Assembly (NCBI RefSeq): GCF_022234545.1
Contig: NZ_JAIEUI010000032.1
Span: 1-61,978 of the forward strand
Reading direction: 5' to 3'
Length of the DNA: 61,978 nucleotides
From: Paenibacillus piscarius
GTDB lineage: Bacteria; Bacillota; Bacilli; Paenibacillales; Paenibacillaceae
Under the pieces are notes generated by a model that saw only the letters and a program-made list of their open reading frames with translations, searched no databases and had not been told where the DNA came from. Both the position numbers and the translations under genes were made by a program. Of this stretch, positions 42,881-51,340 are shown piece by piece. Positions within the stretch are counted from its first letter, which is position 1, and each line of letters begins with the position of its first letter.

Positions 42881-43735
42881 CTAGCTCAGCGAACGCACAG
42901 CATAGACCTCCTTGCAGAACCCGCGCAGTCCGTTATAGATTCTGGCTACCTTCGACTGCCTGGAGACAAGGCCGAAGACCGTCGGACCGCTGCCCGACAT
43001 CAGCACTCCGTCAGCCCCCAGCTTCTCCATTGCTTCCTTGAGCTGCTGCACTTCAGGATGCAGCTTCAGCGTTACGTCCTCCAGCACATTCCCCAGGCCC
43101 GCACAGACAGCCGCGAAATCACCGGCCTCAAGGGCCTGCCGCATCCGGAGCGCCGACGGGTGCACCGCGATCTGATTGGCACGCACGCGGCCGTACACCT
43201 CTGCCGTCGATACATTAATCGGCGGCTTGGCCAGGATAACCCAGCACTGCGGCGGATTCTGGATCGGCGTCAGCTTCTCCCCCCTGCCTGTAGCCAGGGC
43301 AGTGCCTCCAGTGACGCAGAACGGGACATCTGAGCCCAGCTCGGCGCCCAGCTCCTGCAGCTCCTGCGCCGGAATGCCGAGACGCCAGAGCCGGTTCAGG
43401 CCGCGCAGCGTAGCCGCGGCATCACTGCTGCCGCCGGCCAGCCCGGCAGCCACGGGAATTCTTTTGTCCAGATGGATATGTACACCGCTTCTTACGTTAT
43501 ACCGGTCCTTAATCAGCCTAGCGGCCTGGAACGCCAGATTCTTCTCGTCCAGCGGAATATATCCGGCCTGGCTAGAGATAATAATGGAATCCCGTTTCAG
43601 CTCCGACAGCTCCAGACGGTCAGCCAGATCAACCATAGTCATAATCATTTCGACTTCATGAAATCCGTCAGCACGCTTATGCAGCACATCGAGCATCAGA
43701 TTTATTTTGGCCGGCGCTTTCTCATACATTTTCAA
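42881..43735 (-). CDS. ispE: 4-diphosphocytidyl-2-C-methyl-D-erythritol kinase
   Basis: GHMP kinase of the MEP isoprenoid pathway. The 284-aa protein has EKAPAKINLMLDVLHKRADGFHEVEMIM at the N-terminus, the ATP loop PVAAGLAGGSSDAAATLRGLN (about 92-112) and the C-terminal LMSGSGPTVFGL. The TTG at 43735 has GGTGG 9 bases upstream and aligns with B. subtilis IspE. An ATG two codons later is possible. Confidence 0.95.
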   Translation of the reverse strand: MKMYEKAPAKINLMLDVLHKRADGFHEVEMIMTMVDLADRLELSELKRDSIIISSQAGYIPLDEKNLAFQAARLIKDRYNVRSGVHIHLDKRIPVAAGLAGGSSDAAATLRGLNRLWRLGIPAQELQELGAELGSDVPFCVTGGTALATGRGEKLTPIQNPPQCWVILAKPPINVSTAEVYGRVRANQIAVHPSALRMRQALEAGDFAAVCAGLGNVLEDVTLKLHPEVQQLKEAMEKLGADGVLMSGSGPTVFGLVSRQSKVARIYNGLRGFCKEVYAVRSLS

Positions 43736-43844
43736 GGCGTTCACCCACCCTCGCTTTTCCCGTAAAAACAACTTAACATATTATATGAGAAACTTGCAGT
43801 GAAGTCCATTATATCCCCCGGAACCTATCCATTTCACTTCATTG

Positions 43845-43873
43845 CAAAAAAGGCACCGCCCGCAGGCGATACC
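43845..43873 (-). terminator. sspF terminator
   Basis: The minus strand has GGTATCGCC with GGCGGTGCC (G-T pairs included) around TGC, followed by six T, about 30 bases after the sspF stop. Confidence 0.82.
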
Positions 43874-43904
43874 CGAATGCATGAACGTCCTCTTCCCCGG
43901 CAGC

Positions 43905-44084
43905 CTACGATTTGCGTGCGGCCGCCTGTTCAGCCAGCTGAATCGCCCGCTTCACCATATTCCCGGCGTCAACCGCCCGGATCCCGCCCCAGCCCTCCCG
44001 TTCCACGGTCCCGTAGAATCCAAGCTCCTTCGCCAGCTCCGTCTTCAATTCCTCCGACATCATACCCCGTCTTCTGCGGCTCAT
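43905..44084 (-). CDS. sspF: small acid-soluble spore protein, minor alpha/beta type (SspF)
   Basis: A 59-aa protein starting MSRRRRGMMSEELKTELAKE, followed by LGFYGTVEREGWGGI and DAGNMVKRAIQLAEQ. This is the alpha/beta SASP pattern, including the GFYDTV-type and GNMVKR segments, and closely follows B. subtilis SspF. It coats DNA in the spore. GGGAGGA precedes the ATG at 44084. It lies between veg and ispE exactly as in B. subtilis and has its own sigma-G-like promoter and terminator. Confidence 0.93.
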   Translation of the reverse strand: MSRRRRGMMSEELKTELAKELGFYGTVEREGWGGIRAVDAGNMVKRAIQLAEQAAARKS

Positions 44085-44131
44085 TCGGATTCCTCCCTTT
44101 GTGCTAGTGGATGATGAATGTACTGCCTTTG

Positions 44132-44161
44132 TAGTATGCGGCTAAGGGGCAAATGTCATGC
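44132..44161 (-). promoter_or_regulatory. sigma-G promoter of sspF
   Basis: The minus strand has GCATG (fits GHATR) at 44157-44161, an 18-base spacer and CATACTA (fits CATnhTA) at 44132-44138, about 50 bases before the start. Confidence 0.75.
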
Positions 44162-44185
44162 AGCCACCCCACAACGTGTAAATTC

Positions 44186-44217
44186 AAAAAAAAACAGCCC
44201 CCCTGCCGGGGAACTGT
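44186..44217 (-). terminator. veg terminator
   Basis: The minus strand has ACAGTTCCCC, loop GGCA, GGGGGGCTGT and then nine T. Confidence 0.92.
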
Positions 44218-44225
44218 CCGTGACG

Positions 44226-44501
44226 CTAAGCTTTGACATACATAATCCGCATCTGCCCATCGTCTTCGTTAACTGTGATTTCCACAGATTCAGTAAGTAT
44301 ATCCGCATAGCTATAGGAGACACGCTTGAAGCTCTGCTGCTCCTGATCAAGTTTGACAATAAAAACAGAAGGGTACGTTTCTTCCAGGACACCGGTACGT
44401 TCAACCGTCTTCCGACGGCCCCCGTTAGCCCGTAGTGTAATCTTGTGACCGACGTGAGCTTCGAGACTGCGTTTGATTTCCAACAGCGCGTTATTAGCCA
44501 T
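44226..44501 (-). CDS. veg: Veg protein
   Basis: A 91-aa conserved Bacillota protein beginning MANNALLEIKRSLEAHVGHK, with a small beta-barrel-like C-terminal region. In B. subtilis Veg is abundantly expressed and stimulates biofilm genes; its biochemistry is not settled. Here it is driven by two consecutive perfect-consensus promoters, in keeping with the famously strong veg promoter. Confidence 0.96.
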   Translation of the reverse strand: MANNALLEIKRSLEAHVGHKITLRANGGRRKTVERTGVLEETYPSVFIVKLDQEQQSFKRVSYSYADILTESVEITVNEDDGQMRIMYVKA

Positions 44502-44528
44502 TCCTGACGACCACCTCTTTTCTTGTCC

Positions 44529-44557
44529 ATTATACAGCTTCCAAACATCAATGTCAA
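44529..44557 (-). promoter_or_regulatory. veg promoter, proximal, perfect consensus
   Basis: The minus strand carries TTGACA at 44552-44557, a 17-base spacer and TATAAT at 44529-44534. Confidence 0.92.
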
Positions 44558-44569
44558 ATTAAATAAATA

Positions 44570-44598
44570 ATTATAGTGGATGATAAATTCATTGTCAA
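44570..44598 (-). promoter_or_regulatory. veg promoter, distal, perfect consensus
   Basis: The minus strand carries TTGACA at 44593-44598, a 17-base spacer and TATAAT at 44570-44575, 41 bp upstream of the proximal copy. Confidence 0.9.
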
Positions 44599-44708
44599 CG
44601 GAATTTTTTTAGACATTGATGATCCCGGCATAAACACCTTGTTAGCAGTATTCTTGCCACGGCACTCTACTCTCTTATTCAGAATAGCTGTCTTCAAAAA
44701 AGAACATG

Positions 44709-44736
44709 AAAAAGGATATGCACTTAGGCATATCCC
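44709..44736 (-). terminator. yabG terminator
   Basis: The minus strand has GGATATGC, loop CTAAGT, GCATATCC and then five T, about 20 bases after the yabG stop. Confidence 0.9.
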
Positions 44737-44755
44737 GGTCCGCCTTCAGGCGTTG

Positions 44756-45664
44756 TTACATTATGGATGGTGCCACCTTCAGTGTGGCCAGGTTATTCAG
44801 CTTCGGCATCCCGATGCGGAAGCTGCCGCGGGTCTCAATTCCGCCCATTCCCTGGTTCCCGCTGATCGTATGGTTGAGAACATCGCCCAGATTCACCGTA
44901 TCACGGATAGAGGTGAACGAGGCTTTGGCGGCCACATAGACGGGATCAAGGGCATGAATGAGGATGCGGCCCGGTGAACTGGCGAAGTTCGCGCCGTTTC
45001 CAAGCAGCGCCTCGAAATGGGACTGGCAGGCTCCGGCCACAATCGTCAGCGCATCGAAATTACGTTCATACTCGCGGGCCACCCGGATAGCGGCCACGAA
45101 ATTCTGTGAATTCTTATAGCTGCTCAGGCTGTAGAGATCATAATTCTGCTGCTGCTTCAGCACTCCATCATGGCCGGTAATGACGACGATATCCGGACGT
45201 ACCCGCGGCAGCAGACGGAACAGCGTCTCCGCCATTTTGGATTCATGGACATGATGGCCTTCCGCCGGAATTCGCAGCTGCTCGTATAGGCTCAGGCTCT
45301 TCTTGAGATACAGTGCATCCCCGTCCAGATGCAGCACCTTGCCCGGTACTTCAAAGTATGCGGGTTCCTTCGGAGACGGAGACCATGAACCGGTGGCCCC
45401 GGCTACACTCTCCCCGCTGCGCTGGCTCTGCTCCAGCCGGTCTTTGCGCAGCCAGCTGAGCGATTCATTCGCTTTGATCTGCGCCTGCTGCCCCCGCTCG
45501 CTGACCCGCGTCGGCGGCACCTGCACCAGATCCTCCAGCGGTGAATCCGCCAGCAGACGGAACTCCGTTCCTTTGATGACTGCCCGATTCTGCAATATAT
45601 TGTCTACCCGGAAGGTCACATCGCCGCCATAGGATTTACGGATGACCAAGTCTCCTATATTCAT
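44756..45664 (-). CDS. yabG: sporulation-specific protease YabG
   Basis: Protease that processes spore coat proteins. The 302-aa protein has an N-terminal beta domain (MNIGDLVIRKSYGGDVTFRV) and the catalytic region with VVITGHDG, IVAGACQSHFEALLGNGANFASSPGRILIHALDP and the C-terminal IETRGSFRIGMPKL. The cysteine and histidine in GACQSH are candidate catalytic residues. Start ATG 45664 with GAGGTGG 7 bases upstream; the longer frame runs toward ksgA. Confidence 0.95.
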   Translation of the reverse strand: MNIGDLVIRKSYGGDVTFRVDNILQNRAVIKGTEFRLLADSPLEDLVQVPPTRVSERGQQAQIKANESLSWLRKDRLEQSQRSGESVAGATGSWSPSPKEPAYFEVPGKVLHLDGDALYLKKSLSLYEQLRIPAEGHHVHESKMAETLFRLLPRVRPDIVVITGHDGVLKQQQNYDLYSLSSYKNSQNFVAAIRVAREYERNFDALTIVAGACQSHFEALLGNGANFASSPGRILIHALDPVYVAAKASFTSIRDTVNLGDVLNHTISGNQGMGGIETRGSFRIGMPKLNNLATLKVAPSIM

Positions 45665-45728
45665 TACAACACCACCTCTACCCCATGGTATGGGCAAAGG
45701 CCCCGGTTGGTTCATCCTCCGGGGGGAT

Positions 45729-46613
45729 TTATGATATTCCGGCAGCCAGCAGCACCGCACTAAGGCGGGCATACTCCTCAATGCTCAGCGTCTCGCCGCG
45801 GCGGGACGGTTCAATGCCGGCTTCAGCCAGGAGGGCCTCCAGCCGCTCCCGCCCCTCTCCGGGGAAGAAGCGGGCTTTGAGATTGTTCGCAATCGTCTTG
45901 CGCCGCTGGGTGAAGGCAGCCTGGACGACGCCGAAGAAATGCTGCTCATCCGCTACCTCAACCGGAGGACGTTCTCTGACCTTCAGACGGATTACCGCCG
46001 ATTCGACGTTCGGCTGGGGTATGAAGACCGTGCGGGGCACAATGCAGACCAGCTCAGGCTCGCTGTAGTACTGCACGGCAATGCTGAGGCTTCCGTACTC
46101 CTTGCCGCCCGGCGCGGCCGCCATGCGCTCGGCAACCTCCTTCTGGATCATGACCACGATATGCTCCAGCGGAAGCTTCTCTTCCAGCAGCTTCATCAGA
46201 ATCGGGGTTGTCACATAATACGGCAGATTCGCCACAACGCTGACCCGGTCCCTGCCGGCGAAATCCTCCGCGAACAGCTCCTGCAGATTCACCTGCAGCA
46301 CATCGTCGTTACGGATCTTCACATGGGGGTAAGGAGACAATACATCCCTCAGGATCGGAATCAGCCTGCGGTCGATCTCCACCGCTGTCACGGCTCCGGC
46401 TGTCATCGCCAGTTTTTCGGTCAGAGCGCCGATCCCCGGTCCGATCTCAAGTGCACCCGCTGCCTTATCCAGGCCGGCTGCATCCACAATTTTCTCCAGA
46501 ATATTCTGATCGATCAGGAAGTTCTGGCCGAGGCTTTTTTTGAACGAGAAGCCGTAGCGCGCAATGATCGCTTTGGTTCGGGTCGGAGATGAAATATGGT
46601 CAATGCCACTCAT
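45729..46613 (-). CDS. ksgA: 16S rRNA dimethyladenosine transferase (RsmA/KsgA)
   Basis: SAM-dependent N6-dimethylation of the two adenosines near the 16S 3' end. The 294-aa protein has KSLGQNFLIDQNILEKIV, LEIGPGIGALTEKLA (motif I), VVANLPYYVTTPIL (NLPY catalytic motif) and a helical C-terminal RNA-binding domain. It overlaps rnmV by 4 bp, pairing 16S and 5S rRNA maturation functions in one transcript. Confidence 0.97.
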   Translation of the reverse strand: MSGIDHISSPTRTKAIIARYGFSFKKSLGQNFLIDQNILEKIVDAAGLDKAAGALEIGPGIGALTEKLAMTAGAVTAVEIDRRLIPILRDVLSPYPHVKIRNDDVLQVNLQELFAEDFAGRDRVSVVANLPYYVTTPILMKLLEEKLPLEHIVVMIQKEVAERMAAAPGGKEYGSLSIAVQYYSEPELVCIVPRTVFIPQPNVESAVIRLKVRERPPVEVADEQHFFGVVQAAFTQRRKTIANNLKARFFPGEGRERLEALLAEAGIEPSRRGETLSIEEYARLSAVLLAAGIS

Positions 46614-47161
46614 AAAGTGATGCCTCCCTCGTCAATTTGGGCGAGTGCCCGCGCGAATTCCTCGCGCGAGATGCTGAACATCGCCAGACGTTTGTACAGC
46701 TGCTTGCCGTTGCAATATCCGATGCCCAGCAGATTGCCAAGCTGCATTCTCCGCTCGGCCGCACGGGGATGCACCATCAGCCCGGCAGCCATAAGCTCGT
46801 CCATTCCGATCACGGCCGGAGCGCCCTCAAAGGAAGTATGGACATGCTCCAGCGCATGACGGATCGCTTCAGGCGAAGCGTTCTCCACGCCGATATCCCC
46901 CTTGCGGGTCGCATCCTTCTCCGGGATGAAGGCGTGCTTGCAGCCCGGCACCTTGGAGGAGACGATTTTGCGGATACGCTCTCCGGCATGGTCAGGGTCG
47001 GTCAGAATGATGACGCCCCTGCGCTCCATAGCCAGCGCAATCTTGGCAATGACCTTCCGGTCTACGGCGGAGCCGCCGGTTTCAATGGTATCGGCCTCGA
47101 CTGCACGCTTAACGGCCACGGTGTCGCTTTTGCCTTCCACAACAATTAATTCCTTGATCAT
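46610..47161 (-). CDS. rnmV: ribonuclease M5 (5S rRNA maturation)
   Basis: Toprim-domain nuclease that cuts both sides of precursor 5S rRNA. The 183-aa protein has the Toprim glutamate (LIVVEGKSDTVAVKRAV) and DxD (ILTDPDHAGERIR), then FIPEKDATRKGDIGVENAS. AAGGAG precedes the ATG. Its leader contains a terminator-like hairpin downstream of a good promoter. Confidence 0.96.
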   Translation of the reverse strand: MIKELIVVEGKSDTVAVKRAVEADTIETGGSAVDRKVIAKIALAMERRGVIILTDPDHAGERIRKIVSSKVPGCKHAFIPEKDATRKGDIGVENASPEAIRHALEHVHTSFEGAPAVIGMDELMAAGLMVHPRAAERRMQLGNLLGIGYCNGKQLYKRLAMFSISREEFARALAQIDEGGITL

Positions 47162-47190
47162 CGATAGGTTGACTCCTTACTTCAGAACGC

Positions 47191-47221
47191 AAAAAGAAGA
47201 GGATTCGCTCCCCTTCTTTTT
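47191..47221 (-). terminator. terminator-like hairpin in the rnmV leader
   Basis: The minus strand has AAAAAGAAGGGG, loop AGCGAAT, CCTCTTCTTTTT. It may terminate yabE transcripts, but the promoter-like sequence at 47280-47308 lies upstream of it, so it could also attenuate rnmV. Confidence 0.7.
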
Positions 47222-47279
47222 GGCTAAAGAATGTATAAGTGATGAGCGGCAGCTCTCAAGTTTCGATAGTGCTTCCCTC

Positions 47280-47308
47280 ACTATATCCTATAAACCGCTA
47301 ATTTGCAA
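47280..47308 (-). promoter_or_regulatory. promoter candidate for rnmV-ksgA
   Basis: The minus strand carries TTGCAA at 47303-47308, a 17-base spacer and TATAGT at 47280-47285. Confidence 0.6.
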
Positions 47309-47318
47309 AAGTCCCGCG

Positions 47319-48479
47319 CTAATCCAGCTCCGGCTTCACTGGTCCGATGACATAGAGGGTCCGTGACTTCCGGCCGAAATTACGCGCATGGCTCAGTGAA
47401 TCGTAATAGACATCCACCTTGTTGCCTTTGATGGCACCGCCGGTATCCTCTGCTCGGCGAAACCCTAATCCTTCAATGTACACCCACCAGCCAATCGGTA
47501 TTACATTCGGATCAACCGCAATCGTACGTCCTTCGGTCACGCGTGTGCCGGACGCAGTACGTGTGCCGATACCCGGCTCCTGTGAGGAATATGCCGTCAT
47601 CGATACATTTTTGATCATACGCTTATATTCAAAATTTACGCCAGCCTTGCTGGTTACATTGTTCGCCTTAGCGCTAACTTTGGATGTTTTGGAGGCTACT
47701 GTAGATTTGGAAGTTTTGGCAGCAACGACTACAGGCTTCGGAAGAGGTTTGGTTCCCACCGCAATCACTTTATCTTTGGTGACTGTGTGTACCTCCTTGC
47801 CGATCATGCGCATGGATGCCAGCTCGCCATCATGATAGATCTTCTCGATGTGCTGGATCATAACGCCCGGCTTGCCTGCCTGTGCCACTCGAACGGTTCC
47901 CTTGGTTAATGAGGGGTCTGCTGTCTTAATTACCCGGAAAGGCAAATTCGTAGTCCGTTGGACGACTTGCTTGTTAACCCGGACAATCTTGACTTTCATG
48001 TCGGCAGATACTGCGGTGTCTATCGAAGGGTAAATCTTGTCTAAGCCTTCCAGGCTGTAGCCCAGTTTGCCGATTGCCTGACCAATGGTATCCTCGGTCG
48101 TGAACAATACTTTTGTCTTGCCGTCCACCGTAAGGATGAACCTCTGCGCGGTGTTAATTACGACTCGGTCGCCGTCCTTTATCTCATCACTAAGGGCAAA
48201 TGATACTTTATCATGCGCCTGGAGCGAAATCTGTTCTTTGGCCAGCACATCACTGAGCAGCGCCTCGCGCGTCTCCAGAGTCTGTACCTGTCCGTCTATC
48301 ACTAGTGTGATTTCCTTCTTGCTCTGACTGTGTACGTACAGCAGAATGAACAGTGCGATCACAATAGATGTCACGCCGGCAAGCAATAATACACGGGGAT
48401 TAAACTGCTTCCAACGTAATGCGAAAGACCTGCTGGATGATTGCGAATCATGGGATACCTCAGGTTGGAATACGCCCAC
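47319..48479 (-). CDS. yabE: G5/3D-domain cell wall protein (YabE-like)
   Basis: A 386-aa protein anchored by one N-terminal membrane segment (about 30-50). Ubiquitin-like DUF348 repeats follow (about 55-200: ITLVIDGQVQTLETREALLSDVL, FILTVDGKTKVLFTTEDTIGQAI, IKTADPSLTKGT), then a G5 domain, a lysine/serine/alanine linker and a C-terminal 3D domain (about 290-385) with the three conserved aspartates: one in TIAVDPNVIPIG, one in RRAEDTGGAIKG and one in NKVDVYYDS. The 3D domain is a lytic-transglycosylase-like fold of the Rpf/MltA group. The GTG at 48479 has AAGGAGG 9 bases upstream. Controlled by a c-di-AMP riboswitch. Confidence 0.92.
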   Translation of the reverse strand: MGVFQPEVSHDSQSSSRSFALRWKQFNPRVLLLAGVTSIVIALFILLYVHSQSKKEITLVIDGQVQTLETREALLSDVLAKEQISLQAHDKVSFALSDEIKDGDRVVINTAQRFILTVDGKTKVLFTTEDTIGQAIGKLGYSLEGLDKIYPSIDTAVSADMKVKIVRVNKQVVQRTTNLPFRVIKTADPSLTKGTVRVAQAGKPGVMIQHIEKIYHDGELASMRMIGKEVHTVTKDKVIAVGTKPLPKPVVVAAKTSKSTVASKTSKVSAKANNVTSKAGVNFEYKRMIKNVSMTAYSSQEPGIGTRTASGTRVTEGRTIAVDPNVIPIGWWVYIEGLGFRRAEDTGGAIKGNKVDVYYDSLSHARNFGRKSRTLYVIGPVKPELD

Positions 48480-48680
48480 TCTCTCCATCCTCCTTACATA
48501 GCCCCGTCGTCTAAGTATATCAAGGTGACTGAATCACTTCTGACGAAACTAGGTTTGAGATTACAACAGGATACGCCCGCATTGCTTCAGCGTCTCCTGC
48601 TCATGGATCGCCTCTCGGCATGGTGACCCCATAGCTCTGTTATACAACAGTATGCCTGGAGTCTCCGCATTATTCAAAAC

Positions 48681-48723
48681 AAAAAAAGCCTAGAAAGAGT
48701 TCATAGAGGACTCTTTCGTGGCT
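48681..48723 (-). terminator. riboswitch expression-platform terminator
   Basis: The minus strand has AGCC..GAAAGAGT with ACTCTTTC..GGCT and then seven T, directly after the c-di-AMP aptamer and about 200 bases before the yabE start. Confidence 0.88.
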
Positions 48724-48749
48724 TCTCCGGTGTCGAATACAGGCGGCTC

Positions 48750-48980
48750 TGCACGAGGTTTCCTCTCTTACTTACGCTTACGGGGTTAGCTGTCGGGTTC
48801 GGGCATAAGAGAGATGCCCTATCTCAGGTCACCCGCTCACGGCGGTTGCCCTTAAATTCACCCCAAAGACCACGTGAAGAAATCAAATAATTGTCTGCGG
48901 CAATTCTGTGCTGTGCTAGGTACGTTCATGCGGCAGATTAATTATCGGTTCCCCCGTTCTCCATACGGAGATTAAGCGAG
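48750..48980 (-). ncRNA. c-di-AMP riboswitch (ydaO/yuaA type)
   Basis: The conserved aptamer blocks are present in order on the minus strand: CGCTTA (P1 5' side), CGGGGGAACCG, TTGGGGTGAA, AAGGGCAACCGCC, CCCGAACCCGACAGCTAACC, and TAAGCG closing P1. A terminator follows. ydaO-type RNAs normally switch genes off when c-di-AMP is high and often precede cell-wall hydrolase genes, fitting yabE. Between the first two blocks is an enlarged arm of about 80 nt in which ATAATTAATCTGC can pair with GCAGACAATTAT. Confidence 0.93.
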
Positions 48981-49034
48981 ACGATCCATGAATAAGTGGC
49001 TGTCACTGTAACAACAGCTCACTGCACTGAAAAG

Positions 49035-49064
49035 ATGATATCCTGTTTTGATGCATGTTGTAAA
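49035..49064 (-). promoter_or_regulatory. promoter of the riboswitch transcript
   Basis: The minus strand carries TTTACA at 49059-49064, an 18-base spacer and TATCAT at 49035-49040, about 50 bases upstream of the aptamer. Confidence 0.55.
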
Positions 49065-49186
49065 GGACGATTCAACCACGTTTACGTAAAAAAATCATTA
49101 AAATATTGTAATATTCAGCTGTTTTTCGATCAAAAAAGTTTAATATATCGGCTATACTTCATTTTTGACCGCTTTTACTCGCTTTT

Positions 49187-49957
49187 TCAGACAATCCCAA
49201 ATCGTTCCAGTGCGTTCGCATACGTAATTTCAGCCAATTCCTGTAATTCCAAGCCTTTTATTTCCGCAGCTGCCTCGGCTACCAATCTCACATGAGCGGA
49301 CTCATTTCGCTTACCCCGGAACGGGTGCGGTGTCAGGTATGGCGAGTCCGTTTCGATCAGAAGCCGGTCCAGCGGAGTCTGGGCAAGCACCTCTTTGGGC
49401 ACCCTGGCGTTCTTGAATGTAATCGGTCCCCCGAAGGACAGATGGAAGCCCAGATCCAGACACATCTTGGCAGTCTCCCAGCTCCCGGAGAAGGAATGCA
49501 TCACGCCTCCCACCTCATTCGCTTTTTCCTCGCGTAGTATGCGGACAACATCCTCATGAGCATCGCGGTTGTGAATACTGATTGGCATGTTCAGCTCACG
49601 CGCCAGGCCGATCTGCTTGCGGAATACGTCATGCTGCACGTCCTTCGGGGAGGTATCCCAGTAGTAATCCAGCCCGATCTCACCGATGGCAACGACCTTG
49701 GGATGGGCGCACAGGGAAGCGATCCATTCCAGGTCCCCGTCCTTCATACTGACCGCATCCTGGGGATGCCAGCCCACCGCTGCATAAATATAATCATATT
49801 GCTCTGCGAGCTGCATCGTGGTCGGAATCGTCTCCCGGTTGAAGCCAATGTTGATCATTTTGCTGACTCCGGAGGCCAGCGCCCGGGCGATTACCTCTTC
49901 GCGGTCTTCGTCGAATTGCGGCGCATCCAGGTGGGTATGTGTGTCGAATAACTGCAT
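49187..49957 (-). CDS. tatD: TatD-family metal-dependent deoxyribonuclease
   Basis: A 256-aa TIM-barrel hydrolase: FDTHTHLD supplies the first metal histidines, AIGEIGLDYYW the glutamate, PISIHNRDAHEDV and GVMHSFSGSW further histidines, and LLIETDSPYLTPHP the aspartate. TatD/YcfH proteins are implicated in DNA repair or RNA quality control. In B. subtilis metS precedes this gene; here an HD-domain gene does instead. Confidence 0.94.
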   Translation of the reverse strand: MQLFDTHTHLDAPQFDEDREEVIARALASGVSKMINIGFNRETIPTTMQLAEQYDYIYAAVGWHPQDAVSMKDGDLEWIASLCAHPKVVAIGEIGLDYYWDTSPKDVQHDVFRKQIGLARELNMPISIHNRDAHEDVVRILREEKANEVGGVMHSFSGSWETAKMCLDLGFHLSFGGPITFKNARVPKEVLAQTPLDRLLIETDSPYLTPHPFRGKRNESAHVRLVAEAAAEIKGLELQELAEITYANALERFGIV

Positions 49958-50011
49958 TTTATGAACATCCTTTCTGCCCGAGTTTCTATAGTATAGATTA
50001 AGTTTAAGCGT

Positions 50012-51295
50012 TTACCTGGCGAAGATTTCTGATATCGTTGCCGGCAGCTGCGGAAGGGCTTTCTGTACTTTATCCTGGGGAAAATACAGGTGATATCTGC
50101 CGCGGTGTATCCCGCTGATCGAGCGGACAATATCCGAGACCTCGGAGATCTCCCGCAGCCGCTCCTGCCAGTCCAGCAGCAGAATCTGTTTGCTGTCGAA
50201 TCCGTCGCCCGGACGGAACACATCATAAGGAAGATCCGTGGGATAATCAATCTCCAGATCATAATCGGCGCGCAGTCCGGCTGCTGCGAAGCTGCGGCGG
50301 ATCTCCTCAATCGTCCCCGAATCGAGATGCTCCATCTCTACATATTTATACAGCCTGCGGTGAATAAACCGGCTGCACAGATCGCTCAGCACCGGGTCCT
50401 CCTCCAGCGTCCACTGCATGAAGGCCGTCTGCATCAGCGCCTCATCGAGCAACAGGTACTGGGCCACCGACACCTCTCCGCTGAACAGGTCGCTTAAGGG
50501 CTCAATCATGAACCGGAAGGCATGTCCCTCCAGCACCAGCTCCTTGGCCCTGCGGAGGATCTGCCGGAGAATAATCTCCGAGCTGCGGGTTACCGGGTGA
50601 AAGTACACCTGCCAGTACATCTGATAACGGGACATCAGATAATCCTCAATGGCATGCATTCCTGATTCTTTGACCACCACCCGGCCGTCATACGGACGCA
50701 GCATCCGCAGAATCCGGTCGATGTCAATCGTCCCGTAGTTCACCCCTGTATAATACGCGTCCCGCAGCAGATAATCCATCCGGTCTGCATCGAGCGGCCC
50801 CGACACCAAATTGACAACAATTTCATGTTCATAGGTTTTGGCGATAACAGAAGCCACCTTCGCCGGAAAATCATCGGCCACATCGCGCAGGATGGCGGTA
50901 ATTTCAGTATCCTCCAGAATAATCCGGCGGGTCCAGTCCTCATGATCCATCTCAAAAGCTTCTTCTATAGAATGGGAGAACGGGCCATGTCCCAGATCGT
51001 GCAGCAGCGCGGCACACAGCGTAAGCAGTCTCTCCTCAGGCATCCAGTCTTTATAGCCGCTCCGTTCAAACTGGGAGATGATTCTGCGGGTAATCTCATA
51101 TACGCCCAGGGAATGGGAGAACCGGCTGTGCTCTGCGCCATGGAAGGTCAGATAAGAGGTACCAAGCTGCCTTATGCGCCGCAGGCGCTGGAACTCCGGG
51201 GTATTAATCAGTCTCCAGATAATTGTGTCCTGCACGTGAATATAGTTGTGAACCGGGTCCTTAAATACCTTCTCTTCAGACAAAGGCTGCCTCAT
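50012..51295 (-). CDS. HD-domain phosphohydrolase (YwfO-like dNTPase family)
   Basis: A 427-aa HD-domain protein. The metal-binding residues are in HGAEHSRFSHSLGVYEI (about 50-66), CAALLHDLGHGPFSHSIEE (HD pair at about 95) and SGPLDADRMDYLLRDA (distal aspartate, about 160). It is closest to the SAMHD1/dGTPase group represented by B. subtilis YwfO, so hydrolysis of dNTPs to nucleoside and triphosphate is likely. ATG 51295 has AAGGAG 8 bases upstream. It is divergent from abrB, with Spo0A boxes between them. In B. subtilis ywfO is elsewhere. Confidence 0.9.
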   Translation of the reverse strand: MRQPLSEEKVFKDPVHNYIHVQDTIIWRLINTPEFQRLRRIRQLGTSYLTFHGAEHSRFSHSLGVYEITRRIISQFERSGYKDWMPEERLLTLCAALLHDLGHGPFSHSIEEAFEMDHEDWTRRIILEDTEITAILRDVADDFPAKVASVIAKTYEHEIVVNLVSGPLDADRMDYLLRDAYYTGVNYGTIDIDRILRMLRPYDGRVVVKESGMHAIEDYLMSRYQMYWQVYFHPVTRSSEIILRQILRRAKELVLEGHAFRFMIEPLSDLFSGEVSVAQYLLLDEALMQTAFMQWTLEEDPVLSDLCSRFIHRRLYKYVEMEHLDSGTIEEIRRSFAAAGLRADYDLEIDYPTDLPYDVFRPGDGFDSKQILLLDWQERLREISEVSDIVRSISGIHRGRYHLYFPQDKVQKALPQLPATISEIFAR

Positions 51296-51340
51296 GAGCT
51301 CAACTCCTTTTCTTGTTTTATAAGACATAGTGTCATATAA

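Noticed and set aside
48860..48880. CACGTG in the riboswitch region as a second parS
   Set aside because: Flanking bases do not extend the palindrome, and the position is explained by the c-di-AMP aptamer.
48489..51295. metS expected between tatD and abrB from B. subtilis synteny
   Set aside because: No methionyl-tRNA synthetase motifs are found on either strand; the space holds the riboswitch, tatD and the HD gene. The gene is presumably elsewhere.
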